64,000 nt of DNA from Thermoflexus hugenholtzii (GCF_018771565.1 NZ_CP076326.1:620001-684000); one strand, 5' to 3'. Shown: positions 1-9,381, counted from the stretch's first letter. A program made the numbers and translations. The notes: generated from the letters alone by a model not told the origin.

Positions 1-746
1 ACGTCGAGGGGACGCGGAACGTGGCGGAGGCGGCCCTGGCCGCAGGTGTGAGGCGGTTCGTCCACATCTCCACGGTGGCGGTGGTGGGGCGGCCGCGTCC
101 GGGCGCGGTGATCGATGAAACCTATCCCTGCCGGCCGGTGGATGATTATCAGCGGACGAAGTGGGAGGGCGAGCGGCTGGTTCAGGAGGCGGTCGGGAGA
201 GGGCTCCCGGCGGTGATCCTGCGCCCGGGAGCCTTCTACGGCCCCTGGGGGCGCTACGCCTTCAACCGGCTGTTCTTCGAGGACTTCCTGCGCGGGCTGC
301 GCCTGCAGGTCCACGGCGGCCGCCGCTACACGTTCCCTATCTTCGTGCCGGACCTCTGTCGGGTGATCGAGGCGGCGCTGCATCGGGGGCGGGTGGGGGA
401 GGTTTACAACGTGGCCGATCGAAGCCGGACCCACGGGGAGATCTACGAGATCGTCGCCCGCCTCGCCGGGGTTCCCGCATGGCGGATCAACGTCCCGGCG
501 GCTCCCATGCGAGCTCTGGCCTGGGCCTGGACGAAGCTGGCAGACCTCACCGGGCGGGAGCCTTATTACCCGCTGACCCTGGCCACGTATGTGTTCTACG
601 ACTGGGTGGTCTCCTCGGAGAAAGCCCGGCGGGAGCTGGGGTTCGAGCCCACGCCCTTTGAGGAGGGAGCCCGCCGCACTCTGGAATGGTATTGGGCGCA
701 GGGGATCCTGAGGCCGCCGCGGCGGACTACGAGCAACCGGCTCTAA
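1..746 (+). CDS. NAD-dependent sugar epimerase/dehydratase, 5' end outside the window
   Basis: This is an extended short-chain dehydrogenase of the NAD-dependent epimerase/dehydratase family, acting on a nucleotide-sugar or similar substrate. The open frame runs in from the window edge: it reads VEGTRNV before the GTG at 21, a segment these enzymes have in mid N-domain, so the Rossmann GxxGxxG motif must lie upstream of base 1. Visible are the strand and Ser region RFVHISTVAVVG, the catalytic YxxxK as YQRTK, and the RPGAFYGPWG substrate loop. The C-terminal half (VYNVADRSRTHGEIYEIVARLAG onward) is typical of the family. The stop overlaps the stop of the convergent nucleotidyltransferase gene by 4 bp. 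The substrate cannot be told from this fragment. Confidence 0.85.
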   Translation, partial: VEGTRNVAEAALAAGVRRFVHISTVAVVGRPRPGAVIDETYPCRPVDDYQRTKWEGERLVQEAVGRGLPAVILRPGAFYGPWGRYAFNRLFFEDFLRGLRLQVHGGRRYTFPIFVPDLCRVIEAALHRGRVGEVYNVADRSRTHGEIYEIVARLAGVPAWRINVPAAPMRALAWAWTKLADLTGREPYYPLTLATYVFYDWVVSSEKARRELGFEPTPFEEGARRTLEWYWAQGILRPPRRTTSNRL

Positions 747-1123
747 AGCGTCAGGCGAGATCGAGCCACGGCTTCGCCGCCTCGTGCATAGAGAAGCACC
801 CCCTTGGCCAGGATTTCCTCTCGCACAAATGGCCGTTCCCGAGCGAGCTGCTCGAACTCCTCCGGCGTGTAGACCAGCAGATCAGTGGCCACGCGGGGCT
901 GAAGGAGCCGCCGGATGGTGTGAAGGCGCTCGATGAACGGCTGGTCCGTCCGCATGACGATGACGAGATCAATATCCGACCATGGCCCGATCTCCCCGGT
1001 CGCCAGGGATCCGAAGAGGATGATCCGCTCCGGATCCACCTCCCGGCGCAGGATCTCTACCAACCGGTGCAGCTCTTCCTCCAGCAACCGGCGGCGCTCC
1101 TGGGGCGAGGGATCCCGGCTCAT
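743..1123 (-). CDS. Minimal nucleotidyltransferase-domain protein (MNT type)
   Basis: A 126-residue protein of the DNA polymerase beta-like nucleotidyltransferase superfamily. The signature GSxxxGxxxxxSDIDL is present as GSLATGEIGPWSDIDL at about residues 38-53, giving the two metal-binding Asp residues, and LLVY follows where a third acid strand is expected. Proteins of this size are usually the antitoxin (AMPylating) half of HEPN/MNT pairs or stand-alone domains. No HEPN gene lies next to it: the neighbours are the convergent epimerase and, upstream on the same strand, the DUF3368/UPF0175 pair. Its target is therefore unknown. The family call is firm and the toxin-antitoxin role is only an inference. 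Confidence 0.75.
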   Translation of the reverse strand: MSRDPSPQERRRLLEEELHRLVEILRREVDPERIILFGSLATGEIGPWSDIDLVIVMRTDQPFIERLHTIRRLLQPRVATDLLVYTPEEFEQLARERPFVREEILAKGVLLYARGGEAVARSRLTL

Positions 1124-1169
1124 CGAGGCCTCCGGATTAAACCTGAAACGTCGCCGCCCTTTTCCGCAC

Positions 1170-1694
1170 TCAGCTCCTTCGAGCGACCGGGCGATCCCTT
1201 ATTCCCGGGACGATGGGAAACCCGGGATCTCGGACACGCTCTTCACCGGCGACCGGTAACCGGCTTTGATCATCTTCATCAAGCAGTCGTCCGCTTAGGG
1301 TGAGGTAGCCCTTCTTGACCAGCAATGCCAGCACTCCCAACGTGCCGGAAACGGGGATGCCAAGGCGAAGAGCGTAACGGCGCGCATCCCCGTCATCCGT
1401 GAACAGGATGCCTCCCCTCTCCAGAGCCACCGCGATGCAGGAGGCCTCGCCCTCCCCGAGGATTCGGCGAATGCGAGTAAGATGGTCTTCCTCTGTGGGG
1501 CTTAATTTCACGATTTCCAGCCATTCCCAGTCACAATCGAACAGATAGCCGGAAACCTCGCCGGCCTTTAATTCGTCTATCACATATGGTGTGGTTGCGG
1601 CGTTGGATAACACTGCACGCAACAAATCCAATCGGCCGATGCGGGCGAAATTGCTGAGAACCGTGGTGTCGAGCAGGATCACTGCGCTCTCCAA
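1170..1694 (-). CDS. DUF3368 PIN-like toxin, apparent frameshift near the 3' end
   Basis: A PIN-fold ribonuclease-like protein of the DUF3368 family, usually the toxin of UPF0175/DUF3368 pairs. The N-terminus has the first acidic residue in LLDTTVLSNF (D9), and further acids lie in GEGEAS and TDDGDARR. The family's GTLGVLALLVKKGYL segment is intact. After LLDE the expected family tail (LIxAGFRIS-like) is missing in this frame. Dropping one base at about 1274 restores MIKAGYRSPVKSVSEIPGF and a stop at 1199-1201, whereas the unshifted frame runs on to 1170 with an unrelated tail. The start is TTG at 1694, directly abutting the antitoxin stop; GTG four codons later is an alternative. About 25 C-terminal residues are affected, or the base is a sequencing error. 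Confidence 0.7.
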   Translation of the reverse strand: MESAVILLDTTVLSNFARIGRLDLLRAVLSNAATTPYVIDELKAGEVSGYLFDCDWEWLEIVKLSPTEEDHLTRIRRILGEGEASCIAVALERGGILFTDDGDARRYALRLGIPVSGTLGVLALLVKKGYLTLSGRLLDEDDQSRLPVAGEERVRDPGFPIVPGIRDRPVARRS

Positions 1695-2177
1695 CTAAGG
1701 GGTCTCGATGGAGAGGCCGACCGTGATCTCTGCCTGGGCTTCCTCCATCGTTTCCGGCCCAAGCCGCAAAGGCACGCCCAGCCGCAGGAAGCGTTCCCTG
1801 AGATCATCGACGGGGAGGTTCAGCAGCCGAGCCGCACGTCCGAGATTAATGTGACCGTCCAGATAAGCGGCAATGATTTGATTCCATCGGGCCTGGGATC
1901 CATCGGCTGCTTCCTCCGCCTCCGGCCTCAGTTCCTCCTCGCTCAACCCGACCGGTTCCAGCGTCGGTTCGGCGAGGGGAGAAGGATGCGGCGGCCTCGT
2001 CCGATAAGCCGCTACGGCTCGCAGGATGCGATAGTCTGCGGCGTCCATGAGGATAATCCGCTCCTTGCCTCCCCTGGACTTCAGGAGGCGGATGAAATCC
2101 AGGACCTCCGGAAGTTGGTTCTCCTTTAGATCTTCCAGTTCGTGCAGAATCGTTTCTTTGATCAGGACATCAGCCAT
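1695..2177 (-). CDS. UPF0175-type antitoxin with DUF2281-like N-terminus
   Basis: A 160-residue partner of the DUF3368 toxin that follows it with no gap. The C-terminal half carries the UPF0175 pattern: AAYLDGHINLGRAARLLNLPVDDLRERFLRLGVPL, a helix-turn-helix-like segment, at about residues 104-138. The N-terminus (LHELEDLKENQLPEVLDFIRLLKSR) resembles the DUF2281 module common in small antitoxins, and the linker between them is acidic and low in complexity. The gene order, antitoxin first and abutting the PIN toxin, is the usual one for this module. Such antitoxins normally neutralise the toxin and repress their own promoter; no operator is obvious upstream of 2177. Confidence 0.7.
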   Translation of the reverse strand: MADVLIKETILHELEDLKENQLPEVLDFIRLLKSRGGKERIILMDAADYRILRAVAAYRTRPPHPSPLAEPTLEPVGLSEEELRPEAEEAADGSQARWNQIIAAYLDGHINLGRAARLLNLPVDDLRERFLRLGVPLRLGPETMEEAQAEITVGLSIETP

Positions 2178-2188
2178 GGATTCCTCCT

Positions 2189-3649
2189 CTAAGATCCCGC
2201 CCGTCCCATCCGCCAGACCGTGCCGTCGGGTCGGTCCTCCAGGAGGATCCCCAGGGCCCGCAGGCGCTCGCGGATCTGATCGGCCCGGGCGAAGTCGCGC
2301 TGGCGGCGGGCCTCCGCCCGCAGCTCGATCAGCAACTGCACCAGCCCCGCCACCAGGTCCGAGGAGACGTCCGGCCGGATCTCATCGGGGATCAGGCCCA
2401 GGACCTGGCCGCCGAGCTCCCGGTAGACGGCGTCGATAGCCTCCAGGACGGGACGGCCCACGGTGGCCCCGCCGAACAGGAGGCCGTTGACGGCCTTGGA
2501 GAACTCGAAGAGGACCGACAGGGCCTCCGGCGTGCTGAAATCGTCGTCCATCGCCTCCAGGAAGGCGCGCCGCGCCCGCTGGATCTCCTCCATAAACGCC
2601 TCCGGCTCCGCCGACTCGGGGGCGTCCCCGCGGGCCAGCCGCTCCCGCACCTCGATCACCGTGTTCCAGAGGCGGTCCAGGCCCTTCTCGGCCGCCTCCA
2701 TCGCCTCCTCGCTGTAATCGATGGGCGAGCGGTAATGGCTGGAGAGGATGAAGAGGCGGATGGCCTGGGGACGGTAGCGCTGCAGGGCGTCCTTGATGCG
2801 CACCACGTTCCCCAGGCTTTTGCTCATCTTGACGCCGTTCACCGTGAGCGAGCCGGTGAGCAGCCAGTAGCGGGCGAAGGGCACCCCGTTGGCAGCCTCG
2901 GCCTGGGCGATCTCGCTCTCGTTGTGGGGGAACAGGTTATCGATGCCGCCGCCATGGATGTCGAAGGGCTGGCCCAGGTATTTGGTGGCCATCACCGAGC
3001 ACTCGATGTGCCACCCCGGGTAGCCCCAGCCCCAGGGGCTGGGCCAGCGCAGGATGTGCTCCGGCTCGGCGCGCTTCCAGAGGGCGAAATCGGCGGGATG
3101 ACGCTTCTCCTCCCGCACCGGGACCCGCGCGCCCTCCTCCTGCTCCTCCAGACGGCGGCCCGACAGCTTCCCGTATTCCGGCCAGGACTCCACCGAGAAG
3201 TAGACGGAGCCGTTGACCTCGTAGGCATGGCCTTTCTGGATCAGGACCTTGATCATCTCGATCATCTCGGGGATATGGCATGAGGCCCGTGGGGAGATGT
3301 CCGGCCGGACCACTCCCAGGGCGTCCATATCCTCGAAGTAGCTGCGCATGTATTTCTCCACCAGCTCCATCGGCTCCAGGCGCTCCCGCGCCGCCCCCTT
3401 CAAGATGCGGTCCTCACCCGTGTCCAGCAGGTGCCCCACATCGGTGATGTTCTGGACGTAGCGGACCTTGTAGCCGCGGTAGCGGAAGTAGCGGACGATG
3501 ACGTCCATGGAGACATAGAGCTTGGCGTGGCCGACGTGGGCGTGGTCGTAGACGGTCGGCCCGCACACATACATGTGGACCCGTCCCTCATGCAGCGGGA
3601 TGAAGGGCTCCTTGCGGCGGGTGAGGAAGTTATAGACGACCAGGCTCAT
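2189..3649 (-). CDS. cysS: Cysteine--tRNA ligase
   Basis: Class I cytoplasmic aminoacyl-tRNA synthetase that charges tRNA-Cys with cysteine using ATP. At 486 residues it has the usual length. The HIGH-type signature sits in [15 protein letters not shown] (residues 29-43), with C29 the first zinc ligand. WHIECS and HGGGIDN supply the other zinc and adenylate residues. KMSKS lies at residues 274-278, and the C-terminal helical tRNA-binding region ends in [10 protein letters not shown]-type sequence. It stops 11 bp before the start of the UPF0175 gene. tnpB element A lies just upstream, its end at 3698 being 49 bp from the start codon, so the original promoter region of cysS may have been displaced or replaced. 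Confidence 0.97.
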   Translation of the reverse strand: MSLVVYNFLTRRKEPFIPLHEGRVHMYVCGPTVYDHAHVGHAKLYVSMDVIVRYFRYRGYKVRYVQNITDVGHLLDTGEDRILKGAARERLEPMELVEKYMRSYFEDMDALGVVRPDISPRASCHIPEMIEMIKVLIQKGHAYEVNGSVYFSVESWPEYGKLSGRRLEEQEEGARVPVREEKRHPADFALWKRAEPEHILRWPSPWGWGYPGWHIECSVMATKYLGQPFDIHGGGIDNLFPHNESEIAQAEAANGVPFARYWLLTGSLTVNGVKMSKSLGNVVRIKDALQRYRPQAIRLFILSSHYRSPIDYSEEAMEAAEKGLDRLWNTVIEVRERLARGDAPESAEPEAFMEEIQRARRAFLEAMDDDFSTPEALSVLFEFSKAVNGLLFGGATVGRPVLEAIDAVYRELGGQVLGLIPDEIRPDVSSDLVAGLVQLLIELRAEARRQRDFARADQIRERLRALGILLEDRPDGTVWRMGRAGS

Positions 3650-3697
3650 CGGGCGATCTCCCTCCGCTGGATGTGCTGGATCCGATGGTTTTTCCTT

Positions 3698-4999
3698 TAG
3701 GACTTACGCAGTTTTCTGCGCATTCCGATCGTGGCCTTGGGTTTTATCCCGAGGCCAGAGGACCGGCCACGGGGGTCGCCCACCGACCCCTGCCCCGAGG
3801 GCCCAGGCCCCCGAGGAATTCCACCCCCCTGCGGGCGATGTTCACCGCCGCCGCCTCGTGACGGCCCATCCTCGCCCCGCAAGGGCACGCCAGGGCGTGT
3901 CCCCTTAGCCGGTCTACCACCCTGCCGCATACCGGACACGCCCGAGACGTGTTCTGCGGATCCACCAAAATCACCGGAACGCCGTAGAATCTTGCCTTGT
4001 GAACCAGAATGCGATGGAAAGTCATAATGCTCCAGAAGTTGAGCAGACGCTGCCGCATCCTCCTGGACTTCCCCTTCCCGATCCGCTCCTTCATCCCCCG
4101 AAGATCCTCCAGCACCAGAGCCGCTTTCATTCCAAGCGCCCACGCGATCAGCGCCAGGGCCAGATGATGCCAGAAGTTCTCCGTCTTCTCCCGGCGGATC
4201 CGGCCGTGCTTGGAGGCGATCTTCTTTTTGGCCTTCGGGTTGTGCTTCCCTCTTGTCCCTTTGATCTCGCGCCGCAGATGGTCCCGGTTGACCTTCCCCA
4301 CATATCCCGTGTCGATCTCCCGGATCTCACCGGTGGAGGTCACAAAGGCCGTCAGATTCCCCTCGTTGCTGTCGATCCCGATCACCCCCTCCGGCTCATA
4401 GGGGATGGGGTCGGGGAACTTCAAGGGAATGGAGAGGGAGTGGGCTGTGAGCGTCGGCTCCCCCATCCTCGCCCGCCCCGCCTTCCACTCGTCCAGCAGC
4501 CGGCGATACTGGTGATGAGGGCGAAAGGTGAGGACGATGGGCTCCGGATCCCGGGGGGAGACCGGGATCGTGACGGTCAGGGTCTCGCCATCCCATTCGA
4601 TCTTCACCGTCTGCTGGACCAGGTAGACCGATGGACGCCGGATCTCCGGCCGGTCCGCTCGGGTCTTCCCCTTCCGCTGCCGGTTTCGGAAGCCGTGGAC
4701 GATCCGGGCGCCGGATCGGATCGCCCCGTAGATGAGGTTGGAGTGGAGATCCGGATGCTGCGTGCGCAGGGAGGGGTAGAGGGCCTGGATGAGGGTGAAG
4801 GTGGCGGTTTTGCCGTTTTCCAGGGCGTAGTCGATGGTCTGCCGCTGGATGTCGGCGCAGGCCTCCATCAGGGCGCGGATCCTGGGATGCTCCTCGAATC
4901 GGAACCGCAGGCAGACCGTCGGCATCGCCGCTGCCTCCATCATGATGATAGCCCATCCGTCGCATGGGGAGAAGGACAGATCCAACTGCGTAACTCCTA
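3698..4999 (-). mobile_element. tnpB-only element A with inverted repeats and 5-bp duplication
   Basis: A 1302-bp element with tnpB on the minus strand. The left end reads TAGGACTTACGCAGTT (3698-3713). The right end, read inward on the minus strand from 4999, is TAGGAGTTACGCAGTT, so the terminal inverted repeats match at 15 of 16 positions. TCCTT occurs directly outside each end (3693-3697 and 5000-5004), an exact 5-bp target-site duplication. The same architecture recurs in two more copies in this window. The insertion lies immediately beyond the stop codon of the PIN/TRAM gene, and the right-hand TSD copy overlaps that stop codon. No transposase is present in the element, so it must move in trans. 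Confidence 0.9.
3744..4925 (-). CDS. tnpB: TnpB-family RNA-guided nuclease homologue (copy A)
   Basis: A 393-residue TnpB/OrfB homologue. The RuvC-I Asp is in GIDSNEGN, the RuvC-II Glu in LVLEDLRG, and the zinc finger is CPVCG followed about 16 residues later by CPCG. In canonical TnpB the RuvC-III segment reads DRDxNAAxNI; here it is GRHEAAAVNI, so His replaces the expected catalytic Asp. The ATG at 4925 is preferred over longer in-frame starts because GGAGG lies 8 bases upstream, as in the two sister copies. Unlike ordinary IS200/IS605 passengers it sits between inverted repeats with a target duplication. Whether it still cuts DNA is open. Confidence 0.9.
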   Translation of the reverse strand: MPTVCLRFRFEEHPRIRALMEACADIQRQTIDYALENGKTATFTLIQALYPSLRTQHPDLHSNLIYGAIRSGARIVHGFRNRQRKGKTRADRPEIRRPSVYLVQQTVKIEWDGETLTVTIPVSPRDPEPIVLTFRPHHQYRRLLDEWKAGRARMGEPTLTAHSLSIPLKFPDPIPYEPEGVIGIDSNEGNLTAFVTSTGEIREIDTGYVGKVNRDHLRREIKGTRGKHNPKAKKKIASKHGRIRREKTENFWHHLALALIAWALGMKAALVLEDLRGMKERIGKGKSRRMRQRLLNFWSIMTFHRILVHKARFYGVPVILVDPQNTSRACPVCGRVVDRLRGHALACPCGARMGRHEAAAVNIARRGVEFLGGLGPRGRGRWATPVAGPLASG

Positions 5000-5002
5000 T
5001 CC

Positions 5003-6049
5003 TTATGAAGCGCTGCGGGCCGGCTCCTCCGGGCGGGCAAAGATCATCCGCCCCGCTGCGGTCTGGAGCACCTTGGTGACCACCACCGGGATCTCCCGGC
5101 CGATGTAGCGCCGCCCCTCCTCCACCACCACCATCGTCCCATCCTCCAGATAGCCCACACCCTGGCCGGGCTCCTTCCCCTCCTGGATGATGGGGAGGGT
5201 GAGGGTCTCGCCGGGCAGGAGGATGGTGCGCACAGCGTTGGCCAGCTCGTTGATGTTCAGGACCCGGACGTTCTGCAGCTCCGCCACGCGGTTGAGGTTG
5301 TAATCGTTGGTCATGATCGGGCAGCGCAGCCGCCGGGCCAGGGCGATGAGCTTCTCATCGACCTCCCGTCCTTCCACCTCCATATCCACGATACGGATGG
5401 GGACGTGGCCCTCTTTCTGCATGCGGTTGAGGATCTCCAGGCCGCGCCGCCCCCGATTCCGTCGCAGGGGATCCTGGGAGTCGGCAATGTGTTGCAGCTC
5501 GTTCAGGACGAAGCGCGGCACCAGGAGGGTGGCCTGGATGAAGCCGGTGCGGGCGACGTCGGCGATGCGCCCGTCGATGATCACGCTGGTGTCCAGGAGG
5601 ATGGCGTGCTCGCCGTCCCGCTCCCGCAGGTGGCGGGGGAGCAGAGCCAGGAGATCCTTGTAGCGGGTCCCGGCCACGGTGAGGCCCAGGTAGCCGAAGA
5701 ACACCGCCCCCAGGGAGGGCAGGACCCGGCCCAGCGGGTCGGGCAGCAGTGAGAGGGGGTAGGAGACCAGCCCGGCCATGATCAGGCCCAGGATGAGCCC
5801 GGCGGTGCCGGCGAGCAGCTGCTGCAACGGGATGGGACGGATCACCTGCCGGATCATGGCCGCCGGGCGGATGGTCAGCCAGGGGGTGAGGACCAGGCCC
5901 AGGATGGCGCCGGCCAGGGCGAAGGCAAGGGCGAACTGCCACGCCGGCCGGGAGTCCAGCCCCATCCGGGCGGCGTCCATCCCCAGGCGCCATCCGGCGA
6001 TCCCCAGCACCACCATGCCGATCAGGCGGAGAAAGCGCTCGAAATCCAT
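5003..6049 (-). CDS. PIN/TRAM-domain membrane protein (YacL type)
   Basis: A 348-residue integral membrane protein of the PIN/TRAM family typified by Bacillus YacL. Four hydrophobic segments fill about residues 5-130 (examples: LIGMVVLGIAGWRLG, FALAFALAGAILGLVL, LAGTAGLILGLIMAGL, LGAVFFGYLGL). A PIN nuclease domain begins at AILLDTSVIIDGRIADV, with DE and ND acids downstream (VDEKLIALA, TNDYNLNRVA). A C-terminal TRAM beta-barrel (GVGYLEDGTMVVVEEGRRYIG) would bind RNA. ATG 6049 follows GGAGG at 5-bp spacing and is better than upstream in-frame ATGs. Its stop codon overlaps the duplicated target of tnpB element A. The RNA substrate is not known from sequence. Confidence 0.85.
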   Translation of the reverse strand: MDFERFLRLIGMVVLGIAGWRLGMDAARMGLDSRPAWQFALAFALAGAILGLVLTPWLTIRPAAMIRQVIRPIPLQQLLAGTAGLILGLIMAGLVSYPLSLLPDPLGRVLPSLGAVFFGYLGLTVAGTRYKDLLALLPRHLRERDGEHAILLDTSVIIDGRIADVARTGFIQATLLVPRFVLNELQHIADSQDPLRRNRGRRGLEILNRMQKEGHVPIRIVDMEVEGREVDEKLIALARRLRCPIMTNDYNLNRVAELQNVRVLNINELANAVRTILLPGETLTLPIIQEGKEPGQGVGYLEDGTMVVVEEGRRYIGREIPVVVTKVLQTAAGRMIFARPEEPARSAS

Positions 6050-6212
6050 GAATCCTCCACTGATGAAAACGATGCGCCTGCGGATAATTGCAGGATTCAT
6101 CTTACACCCGGCGGCATGGGGAGAGCAAGGGGAGCCGGGGAGGGGCAGGACCTTCCGGTTTTTCCGGATGCAGGATGGATCAACGAAACGAGGGGCGATT
6201 GGCCAGTCGCCC

Positions 6213-6953
6213 TTACCGGATTTTTTCCACCACCAGGAAGTGGGAGAGCCCCAACCGGTTCAGGGGGGTGTGCTCCAGGCGGTTGGCGAGGCGGCGCAGC
6301 CAGCGGCCCAGGTGGGGATGCCGGTCCGCGATCCGATCGAAGGCGGGGAAGATCCGGGTGTGGTGCACGATGCGCACCGGGAGGCCGGCGAAGAGGCGGC
6401 GCAAGGCCCGCCCGCTGTAGGTCCGCACGTGGGGAGCCAGACGGTTGCGCAGAGGATCCGGCAGGTAGTTGATCAGGGGGGTGTTCCCGAAGTAATACCG
6501 CCCCCGCCAGTAGTGCCCGTGGGTTTCAAAAGGGAACCAGCGGTTCGGGCAGAACAGGAGGATCCGCCCGCCGGGGCGCAGCACCCGCACCATCTCCGCG
6601 ACCGCCCGACGGTCATCGGCCACGTGCTCGATGACCTCGTGGGAAAGGATCACATCGAAGCTCTCGTCGGGGTAGGGGAGGGCTTCGGCGGCGGCCTGCA
6701 CCAGGCATCCGAGGCCACGCCGGCGGGCCTCCCGCAGGTAGTCGGCGTCGATGTCCAGCCCGTGCACCTCCGGGGAGAACGCCCGCAGGGCCTCCACATA
6801 GATCCCGATCCCGCAGCCGTCCACCAGGATGCGGGCCCCCTCCAGGATGACGTAACGCCGCATCAGCTCCAGACGTCGGGCCTGTCCCGGCCCCCAGATC
6901 AGGCTGGGCAACCCGCGTTGGGCCGCCTTCTTATGGAGCTCGGGGATCGCCAT
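6213..6953 (-). CDS. Class I SAM-dependent methyltransferase
   Basis: A 246-residue protein with the Methyltransf_11-type Rossmann fold. The SAM-binding loop is VDGCGIGIYVEAL with downstream acid GLDIDADYL. AAAEALPYPDESFDVILSHEVIEHV supplies motifs II-III, and VRVLRPGGRILLFCPNRW motif IV. It is the last gene of the minus-strand glycan cluster, 39 bp after the glycosylphosphotransferase, which suggests methylation of a lipid-linked sugar or an envelope metabolite. The C-terminal third (ARTYSGRALRRLF and on) has no recognisable catalytic addition. The substrate is unknown. Confidence 0.8.
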   Translation of the reverse strand: MAIPELHKKAAQRGLPSLIWGPGQARRLELMRRYVILEGARILVDGCGIGIYVEALRAFSPEVHGLDIDADYLREARRRGLGCLVQAAAEALPYPDESFDVILSHEVIEHVADDRRAVAEMVRVLRPGGRILLFCPNRWFPFETHGHYWRGRYYFGNTPLINYLPDPLRNRLAPHVRTYSGRALRRLFAGLPVRIVHHTRIFPAFDRIADRHPHLGRWLRRLANRLEHTPLNRLGLSHFLVVEKIR

Positions 6954-6992
6954 CCTGCTCCAGCCTCCGGCGCACGGGATCGGTCCTCCGGT

Positions 6993-8414
6993 TCAATAGG
7001 CGTTGGGGCTTCGGAAGGTCAGGGTCTGAACCAGGGTGCGCAGCAGGATCTTGATGTCCAGCCAGAGGGACCAGTTCTCCACATACCAGAGATCGTATTT
7101 GGTGCGCTCCGTGATGGAGGTGTCTCCCCGCAGGCCGTTGATCTGTGCCCAGCCGGTGATCCCCGCCTTCTCCCGATGGCGCTCCATGTAGCGGGGGATC
7201 ACGCGGCGGAACTGCTCCACGTAGACGGGGCGCTCCGGGCGCGGCCCCACCAGGCTCATGTCCCCCAGCAGCACGTTGATCAGCTGGGGCAGCTCGTCCA
7301 GGTTCAGCCGACGCAGGATCGCTCCCACCCGGGTTCGCCGCGGATCATCCGGCCGGGTCCAGCCCGGCCCCTCCTTCTCGGCATCGGCCCGCATGGAGCG
7401 GAACTTGAGCATCAGGAAGGGACGCCCGTCCAGCCCCATGCGCTCCTGCACGTAGAAAACCGGCCCGGGGGAATCCAGCTTGATGAGGAGGGCGATGAGC
7501 AGCATAAGGGGCGAGAGCAGGATCAATCCCACCGCGGCCCCTACGATGTCCATCGCCCGCTTGAGAGCCAGCTTCCAGCCCCGCTGGGCGACATCCCGCA
7601 CGGTGAGCAGCGGCAACCCTCCCAGGTCATCCAGGGAAGGCTGGGTGGCGATCAGCTGGAAGATATCGGGGTAGATCTTGATGGAGAGGTTGCTGCGCTC
7701 GCACAGGGAGATCAGGCGCAGCACCTCGCTGTGGGGGGCCTCCGGGACGGCGATCAACACCTCATCGACGTCCCGGGCGTAGACCAAATCCGGGAGATCC
7801 TCAGCGGTTCCGATCACCGGGACCCCGGCCACATGGGTGGCGCCGTTGCCCCGCAGGGCCACCACGCCGATGGGCTCGTAGCCGAACTCGGGCGCGTTCT
7901 GGATGCGACGGATCACCGCCTCCGCCGCCTCGCCCGTCCCCACGATCAGCATACGGCTGCGGTCCCAGCCCCGGGCCCGCAGGGCGCCCCACAGGCCCCG
8001 CACCAGCAGACGGCCGATTGCGACGAGGAGGATCCCCAGGCCCCAGGCATACAGCACCATGGCCCGCGGATAATCGAAGCCGAACAGGGTGTCTTTGAAC
8101 GCCAGGGAGACGGTGGCCACGGTGAAGATCACCGCGAGGGAGAAGGCCGCAGCAGCCCGGGACAGCTCGTCCAGGCGGGAGGTGGCCCGGCCGAGATGAT
8201 AGAGCCGGTGGAGGAAGAACAGGATGGCCACGTAAAGGAGCAGCACCCCCAGCATCGGGAGGTAAGCCGGGAAGCCCGGCAGGTTCTGGGGGGGATAGGG
8301 CCAGGGGAGCCGGGCGCGGATCGCGTAAGCGGCGTAAAAGGCGAGGGCCGTCATCCCCAGATCGTTCAGCAACAGGAGGGCGCTGTGCAGCCACCGGGCA
8401 CGCTTCCGGTTCAT
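6993..8414 (-). CDS. Polyprenyl glycosylphosphotransferase (WcaJ/PssY-like)
   Basis: A 473-residue inner-membrane enzyme that would start an exopolysaccharide or glycan repeat by moving a sugar-phosphate from a UDP-sugar to undecaprenyl phosphate. About four N-terminal membrane helices are followed by a CoA-binding-like Rossmann domain ([18 protein letters not shown]). The bacterial sugar transferase domain follows, beginning [44 protein letters not shown], with [16 protein letters not shown] and VGPRPERP signatures. ATG 8414 has GGAGG 5 bp upstream. It lies 20 bp after the GT2 gene, consistent with co-transcription. Confidence 0.92.
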   Translation of the reverse strand: MNRKRARWLHSALLLLNDLGMTALAFYAAYAIRARLPWPYPPQNLPGFPAYLPMLGVLLLYVAILFFLHRLYHLGRATSRLDELSRAAAAFSLAVIFTVATVSLAFKDTLFGFDYPRAMVLYAWGLGILLVAIGRLLVRGLWGALRARGWDRSRMLIVGTGEAAEAVIRRIQNAPEFGYEPIGVVALRGNGATHVAGVPVIGTAEDLPDLVYARDVDEVLIAVPEAPHSEVLRLISLCERSNLSIKIYPDIFQLIATQPSLDDLGGLPLLTVRDVAQRGWKLALKRAMDIVGAAVGLILLSPLMLLIALLIKLDSPGPVFYVQERMGLDGRPFLMLKFRSMRADAEKEGPGWTRPDDPRRTRVGAILRRLNLDELPQLINVLLGDMSLVGPRPERPVYVEQFRRVIPRYMERHREKAGITGWAQINGLRGDTSITERTKYDLWYVENWSLWLDIKILLRTLVQTLTFRSPNAY

Positions 8415-8433
8415 CCCGCACCTCCTTTTCCCA

Positions 8434-9381
8434 TCACCGCTCTGAAGCGGAGAAGGCGGGGGCCTCGCGGCGCTCCCGCAGGTCCCGGCGCATCTCCCGC
8501 CACAGCCGCCAGCCTCCCTTCAGCACCAGCCCCACCCGCACCAGCAGATCCAGCCAGGCCGGCGTGGTGGCCTGATAGTGCTTCCGATAGAAGATCCACA
8601 TCGCCCGGTTGAACTCGTAGCGGGCCCGCGGGCTCATCCGGCTGGAGGCGCGCTTGACGTGCAGGACGACCACCTCCGGGTAGTAATAGATCTTCCAGCC
8701 GGCCTGCTTGATGCGATACGCCCAGTCCAGATCTTCCCCATACATGAAGAACGATTCGTCCAGCAGCCCCACCTGCAGGATGGCCTCGCGGCGCACCATC
8801 ATGAACGCCCCGACGACGGAATCCACCTCATAGGTTTGATCCGGGTCCAGGAAGGTCAGATTGTAGCGGGCGAAGCGAGGGCTCTTCGGGAAGAGCCGGC
8901 TCAGGCCGGAGAAACGGTAGAAGGCCACCTCCGGGGTGGGGAAGCTGCGCCGGCACGCCAGGTCCAGGGAGCCATCGGGGCGAACGATCTTCGGGCCTGC
9001 CGCCCCGGCCTCCGGGTGGGCGTCCATGAAGGCCACCATCCGGGCCAGGGCGTCCGGCGGCACCTCGGTGTCCGGGTTGAGAAGCAGGGCGTAACGGATT
9101 CTGGGCGTCCGCCCCGGCTCCCCGAAGCCGAAAGCGCGCAGCCCCAGGTTGTTCCCATAGGCGTAGCCGCCGTTGACCGGGCTGCGGATCAACCGGACCT
9201 GCGGGAATTCCTGCTCCACCATCGCCGCGCTGCCGTCTTCCGAGGCGTTGTCCACCACGCACACTTCAAAGGTCACGCCCCGGCTGGCCTGCACCGTCTG
9301 CAGGCAGCGCCGCAACAGCTCCCGCGTGTTGTAGTTCACGATGACCACCCCGACGTCCAGCTCCGCCATCGCCTCCCTCAT
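8434..9381 (-). CDS. Family 2 glycosyltransferase, rhamnosyltransferase-like
   Basis: A 315-residue GT-A fold transferase. [20 protein letters not shown] marks the nucleotide-sugar domain, [10 protein letters not shown] the next strand, and [11 protein letters not shown] the DxD-type metal site. Further along, [32 protein letters not shown] contains the acceptor and ED motifs. The C-terminus is amphipathic. The chosen ATG at 9381 overlaps the sortase stop codon as ATGA, indicating translational coupling; upstream in-frame codons lie inside the sortase gene. The neighbouring glycosylphosphotransferase suggests that it extends a lipid-linked glycan, but the sugar is not predictable. Confidence 0.9.
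   Translation of the reverse strand: MREAMAELDVGVVIVNYNTRELLRRCLQTVQASRGVTFEVCVVDNASEDGSAAMVEQEFPQVRLIRSPVNGGYAYGNNLGLRAFGFGEPGRTPRIRYALLLNPDTEVPPDALARMVAFMDAHPEAGAAGPKIVRPDGSLDLACRRSFPTPEVAFYRFSGLSRLFPKSPRFARYNLTFLDPDQTYEVDSVVGAFMMVRREAILQVGLLDESFFMYGEDLDWAYRIKQAGWKIYYYPEVVVLHVKRASSRMSPRARYEFNRAMWIFYRKHYQATTPAWLDLLVRVGLVLKGGWRLWREMRRDLRERREAPAFSASER

Noticed and set aside
3698-4999. Ordinary IS200/IS605 (IS1341-group) insertion sequence
   Set aside because: The protein is TnpB, but the inverted termini and exact 5-bp duplications in all three copies do not fit Y1-transposase elements, and no TnpA gene is present.
5778-8612. Long plus-strand open frame of 944 codons
   Set aside because: It is antisense to the PIN/TRAM, methyltransferase and glycosylphosphotransferase genes, has shadow-type composition (runs of Gly, Arg, Pro, His), and shows no domain.
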